A stretch of 64,000 bases of DNA from Ramlibacter albus (GCF_014297445.1 NZ_JACORU010000005.1:186001-250000), one strand, 5' to 3'. Counted from the first letter of the stretch, positions 42,871 through 51,637 are shown. The notes: a model not told the origin generated them from the sequence alone. Program-made: numbers and translations.

Positions 42871-44000
42871 GCGTAGACCCATCCTTCAAACAACCTGCGG
42901 GTGGTGCGGTAGAACGAACCGTGCTCGGCGTGCCAGCCGGCTTCGCGCCTGACGACAGACGCGTCGACACTGAGCACGCCGGACGGCATGGCCAGCCGCA
43001 GCGGCTGCCCTCGACGCGCATTGGCCAACTGGTGCGGGATGCTGCCCTCGATCTGCGCGGCAACCGCCGTGCACAGCGAGCCGGTGAGCGGCAGCGCGCG
43101 GTGCGGCTGGCCGTTGGAGATCATGCGCACGACGAGGTCGCAGTCTTCCTTGCGCACGGTGCCGCCGCCGATGATGGGGCTGTCCTGCGGCGCGCTGACG
43201 AAGGCGATCATCGGGATCATCGGCTTGTTGCGCGCGTCGTCGAGGCTGCGCGTGATGCCCATCTTGACCGAGGCGTAGAGGCGGACTTCGCGCAGCTGGT
43301 CCAGCACATTCGCGTTCGCTTCGATCTCGTCGGGCAGCTCCGTGCCGCGCAGGCCCAGCGTGCGCGCGTCGATGAAGACGCAGGCGTTCGCCGCATCGAC
43401 CATCGACGCCGGCACCTTGCCGATGCCGGTGACCAGCAGGTCGTCCGCCGCGTTGCCGGTGGGCAGCAGCTTGCCGGTGGATGCGCCGCCCGGTTCGAGG
43501 AAGTCCAGCCGGATCGGTGCGGCGGTGCCGTGCACGCCGGGGATTTCCAGCGCGCCCGTTTCCACGCTGCGCCCATCGCGCACCTCGAACGTGGAGTGGA
43601 TGATCTTGCGCGTGTTCGTGTTGTGGATGCGCACCTGCACTTCGCCGTTGCGCGCCACGTCCACCAGCTTCTCATCGACGGCAAAGGGCCCGATCGCCGA
43701 GGACATGTTGCCGCAGTTGCCGCTGTAGTCCACGCGCGCTTCCTTCACCTGCACCTGCGCGAAGGTGTAGTCGACATCCGCGCCCGGCACGCTGGGCGGC
43801 CCGATCACGCACACCTTGGAGAGCGACGACACGCCGCCGCCCATGCCGTCGAGCTGGCGGCCGTACGGGTCCGGCGAGCCCATGGCGCGCAGGAAGATCG
43901 CGTCCCACTCGCTGCGGTTGGCGGGGAGGTCCTTCAGGTGGAACACCAGGGCCTTGCTGGTGCCGCCGCGGATGAAGGCGCAGGGGATGCGGTGGGCCAT
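42867..44000 (-). CDS. PrpF-family isomerase (oxalomesaconate tautomerase-like)
   Basis: 377-aa diaminopimelate-epimerase-fold protein: IPCAFIRGGTSKALVFHLKDLP at the start, GGGVSSLSKVCVIG, and VDYSGNCGNMSSAIGPFAV with the conserved Cys of the active site. Relatives isomerise aconitate or 4-oxalomesaconate double bonds. In a gentisate operon it might isomerise a ring-cleavage product such as maleylpyruvate, but that is speculation. It follows the FAH-family gene after 10 bp. Confidence 0.85.
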   Translation of the reverse strand: MAHRIPCAFIRGGTSKALVFHLKDLPANRSEWDAIFLRAMGSPDPYGRQLDGMGGGVSSLSKVCVIGPPSVPGADVDYTFAQVQVKEARVDYSGNCGNMSSAIGPFAVDEKLVDVARNGEVQVRIHNTNTRKIIHSTFEVRDGRSVETGALEIPGVHGTAAPIRLDFLEPGGASTGKLLPTGNAADDLLVTGIGKVPASMVDAANACVFIDARTLGLRGTELPDEIEANANVLDQLREVRLYASVKMGITRSLDDARNKPMIPMIAFVSAPQDSPIIGGGTVRKEDCDLVVRMISNGQPHRALPLTGSLCTAVAAQIEGSIPHQLANARRGQPLRLAMPSGVLSVDASVVRREAGWHAEHGSFYRTTRRLFEGWVYA

Positions 44001-44010
44001 GGCTTGTCTC

Positions 44011-44898
44011 CTAATAAGGTCGCGGCGAGATCGTGTCCCGCTCGCGCACGTGCACGGTCATGTCACCCACGTGTTCAATCGCAATGCGCACTTCGTCCCC
44101 GGGGCCGAACGGGCCCACGCCTTCCGGCGTGCCGGTGGCGATGACGTCGCCCACCTGCAGCGGCAGCACGGAGGACACCAGCTCGATCAGCTCGGCGATG
44201 CCGACGATCATCGCGCTGGTGTTGGCTTCCTGCTTGAGCTCGCCGTTCACCCACAGGCGGTTCTGCAGGTTGCCGGGGTCCGCCACTTCGTCGGCGGTGA
44301 CGAGGTACGGCCCCATCGGCGTGAAGCCTTCGAAGGACTTGCGCATCGAGCGCTCTTCTTCCGCCACGCCGGGCTCGATGCGCATCGTGGCGTCGATCAG
44401 GCAGCTGTAGCCGAAGACGTGTTTCATCGCGTCGCCGCGCGGGATGTCGCGGCCGGGCTTGCCGATGATCACCGCGAGTTCGCTCTCGTGGTCGAAGCGG
44501 CGCGTCGAGCCCTTCGGCAAAGCGATCACGCCGCCCGCGCCCACCAGCGAGGCCGGTGCCTTGAGGAAGAAGCCCTGCTCGCGCGCGGTGCGGCCCTTCT
44601 TGGTGACGACACGGTCGCCGAGTTCGCCGATGTGCTTCTGGTAGTTCGCCGGCGCCGCGAACACGTGCGGCGGGGCGGGGTTGGGCGGCAGCAGCTTGAC
44701 GCTGGCCACGGGAACCGGCCTGGCTTCATCGCGCAGCTTCAGGACCTGCAGCCTGGATTCGGGCCAGCGCGAGATGAGCCAGTTCATGCGCTGCGCGGGC
44801 AGCGCGTCGAGCGCGAACGGCACGACGTTCGTCACGTCGTAAAGCTGGTCGCCCTCGACGACGCCGATGCGGTGGTTGTCGTAGACCGCCAGTTTCAC
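44011..44898 (-). CDS. Fumarylacetoacetate hydrolase family protein (fumarylpyruvate hydrolase candidate)
   Basis: 295 aa. The C-terminal FAH domain has the metal ligands in FDHESELAVIIGKPGRDI and the end motif VIATGTPEGVGPFGPGDEVRI. Such enzymes split fumarylpyruvate or acylpyruvates to organic acids at the end of the gentisate route. The GTG at 44898 overlaps the hydroxylase stop (GTGA). Substrate assignment rests on the gentisate dioxygenase in the same operon. Confidence 0.86.
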   Translation of the reverse strand: MKLAVYDNHRIGVVEGDQLYDVTNVVPFALDALPAQRMNWLISRWPESRLQVLKLRDEARPVPVASVKLLPPNPAPPHVFAAPANYQKHIGELGDRVVTKKGRTAREQGFFLKAPASLVGAGGVIALPKGSTRRFDHESELAVIIGKPGRDIPRGDAMKHVFGYSCLIDATMRIEPGVAEEERSMRKSFEGFTPMGPYLVTADEVADPGNLQNRLWVNGELKQEANTSAMIVGIAELIELVSSVLPLQVGDVIATGTPEGVGPFGPGDEVRIAIEHVGDMTVHVRERDTISPRPY

Positions 44899-46553
44899 GC
44901 GCGGACCTCCTCGGGTTTTTCTTTCGTCGTTTCGGTTTGCGGGGCGCCCGCGCCTCGCACGGTGTCGATCAGCGCGCGCACGTCGGCGGGCAGGGCGTCG
45001 CCGCGCCAGGCCACCTGGCCGTCCGGGCGCACGAGCACCAGCTTGCGTTCGTAGAGTCGCGCCGCTTCTTCGTTGGCGATGTCGGCCACCTTGAACGGCA
45101 CGCCGGCCGCACGCGCGGCATCGGTGAGCGCGTCGACCTTCGCCGACGCATCGAAACGCAGCAGCACGAACTCGCGCCCGAACAGGTCCAGCAGCGACTG
45201 CTCCGGCGCCAGCCACACGTGCGGTGCGCGCGAGCCGGGCCTTGCCGTCGGCTTGTACGTCGACACTTCATCGGGCGGCGCCGGCGTGCCGTCGGGCACG
45301 ATCACCGGCGAGCGCTCGTAGACATAACCGAGGTGGATGCCGATGGAGTACCACTCGCGCTTCATCATCTCGGTGTAGCGGTCGCCATATTCCTTGCGGG
45401 CCTTCTCGACGTCCGGGTCGTTCATGTCGAACACGCGCGGGTCCGGCTTGAGGATGCGCGGCGAGAGCATGCGCTTCAGGTTGTCGCCGGCCTCGGTGAC
45501 GTTGCGGATGGCGACCGGCCGCTGCTCGATCTCGTAGCTTTCCAGCAGGTGCGCGCCGCCCCAGCCTTGCAGCACGCCGGCGAGCTTCCAGCTGAGGTTG
45601 ACGGCATCGAGGATGCCGGTGTTCATGCCGAAGCCGCCGGTCGGCGAGGTCAGGTGCGCGGCATCGCCGGCGATGAACACGCGCCCCTTGCCGTACGAAT
45701 CCGCGACCAGCTGGCGGCGCACCCACGGGAGCATCGAAAGGATCTCGAATTCGAAGTCGCGGCCCACGGCGCGTTTGATCGCCGCGCGCATCTCCTCTTC
45801 GGAGACCTGCCGCTTCTCGTTGTCGCCGACCAGCGAGAAGCGCCACTGGTCGCGCCCGTTGATGGCGACCAGCGTGGCCCACGTGCCCTCGGGCCCGATG
45901 AAGATGAAGCGGTAGCCCGGCTTCTTGTCGTGCAGCTTCTCCAGGCCGTCGCAGCGGAACACGCAGTTGGTGGTGTAGGTCAGCACCGGCTCGCCGGTCA
46001 TGCCGATGCCCAGCGCCTGGCGCACCGTGCTCGCGCCGCCGTCGCAGCCGACGAGGTACTTCGCTTCGACGGTGCGCGTCGTGCCATCCTCGGACTTCAA
46101 CGTCGCAATGACCTTGTCGCCGTCGTCCTCGAACGAAGCGAGTTCCGTGCGATAGGCGAACGTCACCTTGCCCGACTCGCGCGCGAACCGCGCGAGCACG
46201 GGGTCGAAGAAGTTCTGCGGGCAACGCTCGCGCTTCAGCGGGCTTTGCGGCGGCGCCTTCTCGGTGTTGGGCGACGGGAAGGGCTCGCGGCCGAACTCGT
46301 AGCCGGTGAGATGAGTCACCCACGCGCAATCCTGCGGGTAGTCGCGGTTGTAGCCGGCGTTGCGCACCCACTCGACGATGCCCCAGCGCCGGCAGAACTC
46401 CATGGTGCGGATGCCGACCATGTCCATGCGGGGTTGGGCGACGCTGCCGTCGGTGCGTTCGACGAGCATGCATTCGATGCCGCGCCAGGCGAGGTCGCCG
46501 GCGAGGGCCAGGCCTACCGGGCCGGCGCCGACGATGAGAACAGGGACTGCCAT
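44895..46553 (-). CDS. FAD-dependent aromatic hydroxylase (MhpA/PheA/TfdB type)
   Basis: 552 aa class A flavoprotein monooxygenase. It has a Rossmann start VLIVGAGPVGLALAGDLAWRG, the DG motif LVGCDGGASTVRQALGI, FAD/ribityl motif GRVFIAGDAAHLTSPTGGFGMNTGILDA near 295, and a C-terminal thioredoxin-like dimer domain (LLDLFGREFVLLRFDASAKVDAL...) as in phenol hydroxylases. It probably hydroxylates a phenolic substrate that feeds gentisate. Exact substrate unknown. The nested repeat 46595-46662 lies between it and the first operon gene. Confidence 0.87.
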   Translation of the reverse strand: MAVPVLIVGAGPVGLALAGDLAWRGIECMLVERTDGSVAQPRMDMVGIRTMEFCRRWGIVEWVRNAGYNRDYPQDCAWVTHLTGYEFGREPFPSPNTEKAPPQSPLKRERCPQNFFDPVLARFARESGKVTFAYRTELASFEDDGDKVIATLKSEDGTTRTVEAKYLVGCDGGASTVRQALGIGMTGEPVLTYTTNCVFRCDGLEKLHDKKPGYRFIFIGPEGTWATLVAINGRDQWRFSLVGDNEKRQVSEEEMRAAIKRAVGRDFEFEILSMLPWVRRQLVADSYGKGRVFIAGDAAHLTSPTGGFGMNTGILDAVNLSWKLAGVLQGWGGAHLLESYEIEQRPVAIRNVTEAGDNLKRMLSPRILKPDPRVFDMNDPDVEKARKEYGDRYTEMMKREWYSIGIHLGYVYERSPVIVPDGTPAPPDEVSTYKPTARPGSRAPHVWLAPEQSLLDLFGREFVLLRFDASAKVDALTDAARAAGVPFKVADIANEEAARLYERKLVLVRPDGQVAWRGDALPADVRALIDTVRGAGAPQTETTKEKPEEVRA

Positions 46554-46594
46554 GGTGTGAGATGCTAAAAGGTCTGTCCATTAGCCGCAAGCTC

Positions 46595-46662
46595 GTCATT
46601 CCCGCGCAGGCGGGAATCCAAAGCGTTCGGAAGCCTTGGATCCCCGCCTTCGCGGGGATGAC
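46595..46662. repeat. 68-bp nested palindromic repeat, copy 2
   Basis: GTCAT and ATGAC arms enclose a hairpin TCCCGC/GCGGGA, the pair ATCCA and TGGAT, and a second hairpin CCCCGC/GCGGGG. Architecture and length match copy 1 at 8204-8270, although the stems differ in sequence. It lies between two co-directed operon genes, so it may attenuate or protect the message or cause a partial stop before the second gene. Confidence 0.85.
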
Positions 46663-46663
46663 G

Positions 46664-47854
46664 CTACACAGCCGTCACGTCGTGCTCGTAGATCCACTCG
46701 ATGCCGTACGCGTGCTTGCCCTTCGCGGCCTCGGCGCGCGCCTTCGCGAAGCGCTCGTCGCGGGCGCGGATCACGGCTTCGTCGCGCGTGTGGTTCTCCA
46801 CGGCGCGGGCACGCGCGGTCATCTGCACGCGCGCGGTGCGGTCGCGGCGCTGCGCTTCGTAGGCCTTCAACGCGGCGGGGATGTCATCGCGCCCGCGCTC
46901 GATGGCGGCGGCGACGGCCCAGCCGTCCTCGATGGCCTGGCACGCGCCCTGCGCGAGGTAAGGCAGCATCGGGTGGCACGCGTCGCCCATGAGCGTGGCG
47001 CGGCCCTTGCTCCACTGCGGCAGCGGGTCGCGGTCGAACAGGCCCCACTTGAGGACGGGGCCGGAGTTCTGCAGCAGCGCGCGCATGGTCGGGTGCCAGT
47101 CGGCGAAGCGGGCCATCATCTCGGCCTTGTCGCCGCGCGCCGTCCACGACTCCTCGGCCCACGTCTCCGACTCGAACATCGCGACCCAGTTCACCACCGT
47201 GCCGCCGCGGATGTAGTAGTGCACGATGCTCGCGCCGGGGCCGAACCACACCGTCATGTCAGGCTGTATCAGCCCGGGTTCCAGCGAGAAAGTCGGCGTG
47301 AGGCCGCGCCAGCATGCGTTGCCCGTGTAGCGCGGCGCCTCGGGGCCGAAGAGGCTCGCGCGCACGGCGGAGTGGATGCCATCGGCGCCGATCACGACGT
47401 CGGCTTTCAGTTCGCTGCCGTCCGAGAGCATCACGACGGCCTTGTCCCCGTCCTCGCGCACGCCGGTGCACTTGGCCTTCAGCTGGATCGCGTTCGAAGG
47501 CACGGCGGAGCGCAGGATCTCGTGCAGGTCCGCACGGTGGTAGCCGTAGTACGCCGCGCCGAACACCTTGCTGAGCGTGCCCTTGTACGGCGTGTACGCG
47601 AGGACGTCGGCGGTCTGCCAGTTGCGCACCACGTGCGCGTCGGGTTCGAAGCCGACTTCGGCGGCCCGCTGCTCGAGGCCAAGTGCGCGCAGCACCTTCA
47701 GTGCGTTGGGTGCCAGCTGCACGCCGGCGCCGATCTCACCGAGCTCGGATGCCTGCTCCAGCACCGTGAACGGGATGCCCTTCCTGTGGAGGGCGGCCGC
47801 GGCGGTGAGCCCGCCGAGGCCCGCGCCGACCACGGCGACGTGGGGTTGAGCCAT
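46664..47854 (-). CDS. FAD-dependent 3-hydroxybenzoate 6-hydroxylase / salicylate hydroxylase family
   Basis: 396 aa class A flavin hydroxylase: VAVVGAGLGGLTAAAALHRKG, GIGAGVQLAPNALKVLRALGL, VVIGADGIHSAVRASLFG, and GDACHPMLPYLAQGACQAIEDG. Length and motifs fit 3-hydroxybenzoate 6-hydroxylase and salicylate hydroxylases. With gentisate dioxygenase in the same operon, conversion of 3-hydroxybenzoate to gentisate is the most economical reading; salicylate 1-hydroxylation would need a catechol route that is not seen. It is the first gene of the operon, with AGGAG upstream and the GntR-type operator in its promoter. Confidence 0.85.
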   Translation of the reverse strand: MAQPHVAVVGAGLGGLTAAAALHRKGIPFTVLEQASELGEIGAGVQLAPNALKVLRALGLEQRAAEVGFEPDAHVVRNWQTADVLAYTPYKGTLSKVFGAAYYGYHRADLHEILRSAVPSNAIQLKAKCTGVREDGDKAVVMLSDGSELKADVVIGADGIHSAVRASLFGPEAPRYTGNACWRGLTPTFSLEPGLIQPDMTVWFGPGASIVHYYIRGGTVVNWVAMFESETWAEESWTARGDKAEMMARFADWHPTMRALLQNSGPVLKWGLFDRDPLPQWSKGRATLMGDACHPMLPYLAQGACQAIEDGWAVAAAIERGRDDIPAALKAYEAQRRDRTARVQMTARARAVENHTRDEAVIRARDERFAKARAEAAKGKHAYGIEWIYEHDVTAV

Positions 47855-47897
47855 GTCCTTGTCTCCTGAACTGCCTTTGGACGGGCCGCAGGATATC

Positions 47898-47910
47898 ATG
47901 GTCAGACCAT
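47898..47910. promoter_or_regulatory. FadR/GntR-type operator ATGGTCAGACCAT in the aromatic operon promoter
   Basis: This perfect 13-bp palindrome contains TGGTCAGACCA, which fits the FadR-subfamily consensus TNGTNNNACNA at every fixed base. On the minus strand it lies between CTGACC (minus 35-like) and TATCCT (minus 10-like), which are 17 bp apart, so binding would block RNA polymerase. It is 44 bp before the first operon ATG. The regulator is very probably the GntR protein encoded within the operon. Confidence 0.75.
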
Positions 47911-47914
47911 TTGG

Positions 47915-49855
47915 TCAGCCCAGGCCTTTTCTTGCTGCCGCGAGGGTCTGCCGGCACGTCCAGTAGCCGGCCCAGGGGTCCGCTTCGCGCGCGGAGAGAT
48001 GCTCGACCGCCGTACGCACCGTCCAGTGGTCGCCGCCCGTGATCGCGCCCAGCTCGTCCCACGCGACCGGCATCGACACGCCAAGGCCCGGGCGCGCACG
48101 TGCGGAGTAGGCCGCGGCCGTGGTGGCACCGTGCGAGTTGCGCAGGTAGTCCACGAAGATGCGGCCGACGCGGTTGGCGGCGCCTGGTTTCGCCACGAAG
48201 CGCTGGGGGATGACCTTGGCGAGGTGCCGCACGACGTTTTCGGAGAGCGACTTCACCGTGTCCCAGTCGTCGCGCGGCGTGAGGGGCACGACCACGTGCA
48301 GGCCCTTGCCGCCGCTGGTTTTCACCCACGATTGCAGACGCAGTTCCTCGAGGAGGCCCCGGACGAGCAATGCCGCCTCGCGCACGTGAGTCCAAGGCAC
48401 GCCCTCGCCGGGGTCGAGGTCGAAGATCACGCGGTCCGGCGCGGCGATCTTCTTGGCAGTGGCGTTCCAGGTGTGGAACTCGATGACGTTCAGCTGCGCG
48501 GCGGCTGCGAGGGCCTTGCGCGTGGGGATCTCGATGAGCGATGCGTGGCCCGGCCACAACGAAGCGGGCAGTTCGCGCACGTCGGGGATGGCCTGCTCGT
48601 TGAGGTGCTTCTGGTAGAACAGCTCGCCGCTCACGCCGCTGGGGCCGCGCACGAGCGAGCAGGGGCGGCCCTGCAGGTGCGGCAGCATCCAGTCGGCCAC
48701 GGCTTCGTAGTAGCGGACGAGCTCGAGCTTGGTCACGCCACTCGCCGCATCGACGACCCGCTCGGGATTCGTGACCTTGATGCCGGCGACGGCACTCCCG
48801 CCCGCGCCGTCGTGCGCCCGGCCTGCAGGCGCGACGGATTGCTCTTGCTGCACTTGGGCGGCAGGCTTGTCCGTGCGCAGCGCGATGAACTTCGCGTGGC
48901 GCAATTGCTGCTCCGGCGTCCATGCCGAGAACTCCACCTGCACCACGAGCTGCGGCTTCACCCAGCGCGCCGGCGCCTCGCGCGTGCTCCACCGGCTGCG
49001 TTTGGGCACGTCCTGGGCGAACGGCGATGCGGCGACTTCGATCTTCGCAAGCCGCTTCTTCAAGGCGGCCGCGGTCTTCGAGTCCCAGCCAGTGCCGACA
49101 TTGCCGACGTAGCGCAACGTGCCATCAGCCTCGTGCACGCCGAGCATCAACGCGCCCACTTCCGCTTCGCCGCTGGAGCGGTCGCTGTAGCCGCCCACGA
49201 CGAATTCCTGCGCGAGCTTGTTCTTGAGCTTGAGCCACGTTTCCGTGCGGCGCGATTCGTACGGGGCGTCCTTGCGCTTGGCGATCACGCCTTCGAGGCC
49301 CATCTGCCGCACCGACTCGAGCAGCGCGCTCGCATCCGCGTCGAAGGCCGCGGAGAAGCGCAACTTCTCCTGGGGCCGTTCGTCGAGCAGGCGCTGAAGC
49401 AGTGCGCGTCGCTCGACCAGCCGCACCTTGCGCAGGTCATGGCCTTCGAGATAAGGCACGTCGAACAGGAAGTACTCGATGCCGCCGCTGCGAGAGGTGT
49501 CGATGGCGTTCTGCAGGGCATGGAAGTCCGGCATCCCGTCAGCGCCGACCACGACGATCTCGCCATCGAGCCATGCGCTGCCCAGGCCCAAAGCTGCGAG
49601 GGACTTCACCAGCGCGGGCATCTTCGCGGACCAGTCGTGGCCGCCCCGCGTGATGAGCTGAACTTTCTTGCCCTCGATGCGCGCGAGCAAACGGTAGCCG
49701 TCGAACTTGATCTCCCACAGCCACTCGCCCTGGGTTGGCGCGGTCGCGGTGAGGGTGGGCAATTGCGGGGAAAGTTCGGCGGGCATCGGCGCTTGCACCG
49801 CGCCGGCAGGCAAGCCGCCGGCCGATGCGAAGGGCAGGGCCTTGCGCGCCGGCAT
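47915..49855 (-). CDS. ligD: LigD, ATP-dependent NHEJ DNA ligase-polymerase without nuclease domain
   Basis: 646 aa. An N-terminal ligase domain with adenylation Lys K50 in EIKFDGYRLLARI, FLFDVPYLEG, LEGVIAKRKDAPY, is followed by a primase-polymerase domain (VTNPERVVDAASG, RVIFDLDPGEGVPW with DxD, GLHVVVPL). The N-terminal phosphoesterase domain of the Pseudomonas-type LigD (about 190 residues) is absent, and there is no room for it before the adjacent gene. It forms an operon with ku and the MerR/TPR gene. Confidence 0.9.
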   Translation of the reverse strand: MPARKALPFASAGGLPAGAVQAPMPAELSPQLPTLTATAPTQGEWLWEIKFDGYRLLARIEGKKVQLITRGGHDWSAKMPALVKSLAALGLGSAWLDGEIVVVGADGMPDFHALQNAIDTSRSGGIEYFLFDVPYLEGHDLRKVRLVERRALLQRLLDERPQEKLRFSAAFDADASALLESVRQMGLEGVIAKRKDAPYESRRTETWLKLKNKLAQEFVVGGYSDRSSGEAEVGALMLGVHEADGTLRYVGNVGTGWDSKTAAALKKRLAKIEVAASPFAQDVPKRSRWSTREAPARWVKPQLVVQVEFSAWTPEQQLRHAKFIALRTDKPAAQVQQEQSVAPAGRAHDGAGGSAVAGIKVTNPERVVDAASGVTKLELVRYYEAVADWMLPHLQGRPCSLVRGPSGVSGELFYQKHLNEQAIPDVRELPASLWPGHASLIEIPTRKALAAAAQLNVIEFHTWNATAKKIAAPDRVIFDLDPGEGVPWTHVREAALLVRGLLEELRLQSWVKTSGGKGLHVVVPLTPRDDWDTVKSLSENVVRHLAKVIPQRFVAKPGAANRVGRIFVDYLRNSHGATTAAAYSARARPGLGVSMPVAWDELGAITGGDHWTVRTAVEHLSAREADPWAGYWTCRQTLAAARKGLG

Positions 49856-49861
49856 GCCCGC

Positions 49862-50704
49862 CTAGCGCTGCAGCCGCCGATACGCGCTGTAGTGCCGCAG
49901 CGCGCCTTGCTCGTCGCCCGCCTGCTCGTGCAGCTGCGCGAGGTTGTAGTGCGCGTCGGCCAGCGTGGGGTCCAGCGTGAGGCTGCGCTCATAGCTGGCT
50001 GCTGCTTCTTCCAGCCGCTCCAGGTGGTCCAGCGCCACGGCGAGGTTGAAGTGGATCAACGCGCAGTCGGGGCAGTGCTCCACGGCCGCGGCCGACAGGC
50101 GCACGAGCTCGCTGTAGCGGCCGGCTTCGTCCCACATCGCGCCGAGGTTCAGGTACGCGTCCTCGAGGTCGGGCGCGAGCGCGAGTGCGCGCAGGTAGGT
50201 GGCTTCGGCGACGGCAGGGTCGGTGGCTTCGAGCGCGAGCGCGCTCAGGTAAAGGTCGCGGGCATCGGGCTCGTCACTGGCGCGCTTCGGCGCAGCAGGC
50301 GCGCGCTCGAGGATCGTCACGCTGCCCGCGACCGGCGCGATGTCGAAGTCCATCAGCAACTGCCCGTCGCCCGACTGCAGGCGGCCGGTGCGGTCGCGCA
50401 CGGCAACGTCATCGCCCACAGCCGTGATGCGCAGGCCGGTCAGCGGCAGCTCGCCCGGCAAGGTGGCCTTCAAGCGAGACAGCGACCGCAGGATGCGACG
50501 AGGTGCGATGCCTTGCGTCTGCAGCGCATGCGCCGTGCGCAGCAGCGTCAGGTCCTGGAAGGTGAAGCGCCACTCGTTGCGCTTGCCGCGCGTGGGCGCG
50601 ACGAAGCCCGCCTCGATGAGCCCGGTCACGATGTGCCGCGACAGCCCCAGCATCGCCTGCACGCGGCGCAGGTTGAAGGTGGACTCGTCGTCGGCCGGCG
50701 TCAC
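49862..50704 (-). CDS. MerR-like helix-turn-helix protein with TPR repeats
   Basis: 280 aa. The N-terminal 80 residues look like a MerR-type winged helix (FNLRRVQAMLGLSRHIVTGLIEAGFVAPTRGKRNEWRFTFQDLTLLRTAHALQTQGIAPRRILRSL). Four TPR-type helix pairs occupy residues 150-275 (DLEDAYLNLGAMWDEAGRYSELVRLS, ALIHFNLAVALDHLERLEEAAASYERSL). GTG start at 50704, 3 bases after ku. The fused HTH-TPR plan suggests a regulator with a protein-interaction arm. Its place between ku and ligD suggests a DNA-repair role, which is untested. Confidence 0.78.
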   Translation of the reverse strand: MTPADDESTFNLRRVQAMLGLSRHIVTGLIEAGFVAPTRGKRNEWRFTFQDLTLLRTAHALQTQGIAPRRILRSLSRLKATLPGELPLTGLRITAVGDDVAVRDRTGRLQSGDGQLLMDFDIAPVAGSVTILERAPAAPKRASDEPDARDLYLSALALEATDPAVAEATYLRALALAPDLEDAYLNLGAMWDEAGRYSELVRLSAAAVEHCPDCALIHFNLAVALDHLERLEEAAASYERSLTLDPTLADAHYNLAQLHEQAGDEQGALRHYSAYRRLQR

Positions 50705-50707
50705 CGG

Positions 50708-51637
50708 TTACTTGCGCGCTCGGGCCTTGGCCGGGGCGGGCGCCGCGGCGACTTCGGTGGCGGCGCTGCGCTTGGCGCCCTTGCGTTCCTTCGGCGCGGC
50801 GGCGGCGGCCGGCTCCGCTTCCGCCGGTGCGGCCTTCGCGCGCGAACCACTTGCAGCGGGCTTCTTCGCCAAACTCGCCCGCAACGCCTCCATCAAATCG
50901 ATCACCTGCCCGCCGCCCGCCGCTTCCTCCGGCGCCGCCATCACGATCTGCTGCCCCGCGATCTTCGCGTCGATGGCGGCGAGCACGCGCTTCTTCTCCT
51001 CGTCGACGTACTCCGTGGGGTCGTAGCTGTCGGTGGAGATCTGGTCGATGAGCTGCAGCGCCAGCTGCATCTCGGCGGGCGACACGTCGACCTGCTCGAT
51101 GTCCAGGTCCTTGTGCGAGCGCACTTCGGCGGCGTACAGCAGCTGCTGCAGCACGAGCCCACCCTCGGCCGGGCGGATCTGCACGACGTACTGCTTGGCC
51201 TTCCACTTCCACTTGGCCAGCGCGCAGCGGCCGCTCTGGCGCATGGCTTCGGCGAGCAGTGCGTACGGCTTGCCGCCGCGCTTGTCGGGCGCGAGCAGGT
51301 AGGCCTTGTCGTAGAAGAGCGGGTCCACCGACTTCTCGGGGATGAAGGACATGATCTCGATGTTGGGGCTGTTGGATTCTTCCAGCGCCTTGAGCTCCTC
51401 CGGCGCGAACAGCACGTAGCGGTCCTTCTCGAACTCGTAGCCCTTGACCATCTCCGTGCGCGGCACCACGACGCTCGGGTCCTTCTCGCTCACGTACTGC
51501 TGCTTCACGCGCGAGCCGTCCTTGGTGAGCATGTTGAACTTCACGGCGCTCGACGATTCGGTGGCCGAGTACAGCTTGACCGGGATCGACACGAGGCCGA
51601 AGGAGAGCGTGAGCGTTGCGATCGAGCGGGCCGCCAT
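50708..51637 (-). CDS. ku: Ku, NHEJ DNA-end-binding protein
   Basis: 309 aa. The Ku core starts SIATLTLSFGLVSIPVKLYSATE and includes VKQQYVSEKDPSVVVPRTEMVKGYEFEKDRYVLFAPEEL and WKWKAKQYVVQIRPAEGGLVLQQLLYA. It ends in a long Ala/Lys/Pro-rich low-complexity tail (residues 255-309), as in many bacterial Ku proteins, which aids DNA sliding and LigD contact. Ku binds broken ends as a homodimer and recruits LigD. Confidence 0.95.
   Translation of the reverse strand: MAARSIATLTLSFGLVSIPVKLYSATESSSAVKFNMLTKDGSRVKQQYVSEKDPSVVVPRTEMVKGYEFEKDRYVLFAPEELKALEESNSPNIEIMSFIPEKSVDPLFYDKAYLLAPDKRGGKPYALLAEAMRQSGRCALAKWKWKAKQYVVQIRPAEGGLVLQQLLYAAEVRSHKDLDIEQVDVSPAEMQLALQLIDQISTDSYDPTEYVDEEKKRVLAAIDAKIAGQQIVMAAPEEAAGGGQVIDLMEALRASLAKKPAASGSRAKAAPAEAEPAAAAAPKERKGAKRSAATEVAAAPAPAKARARK

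Noticed and set aside
49856..50704. Hidden N-terminal phosphoesterase domain for LigD
   Set aside because: The upstream frame is the MerR/TPR gene and shows no phosphoesterase motifs.
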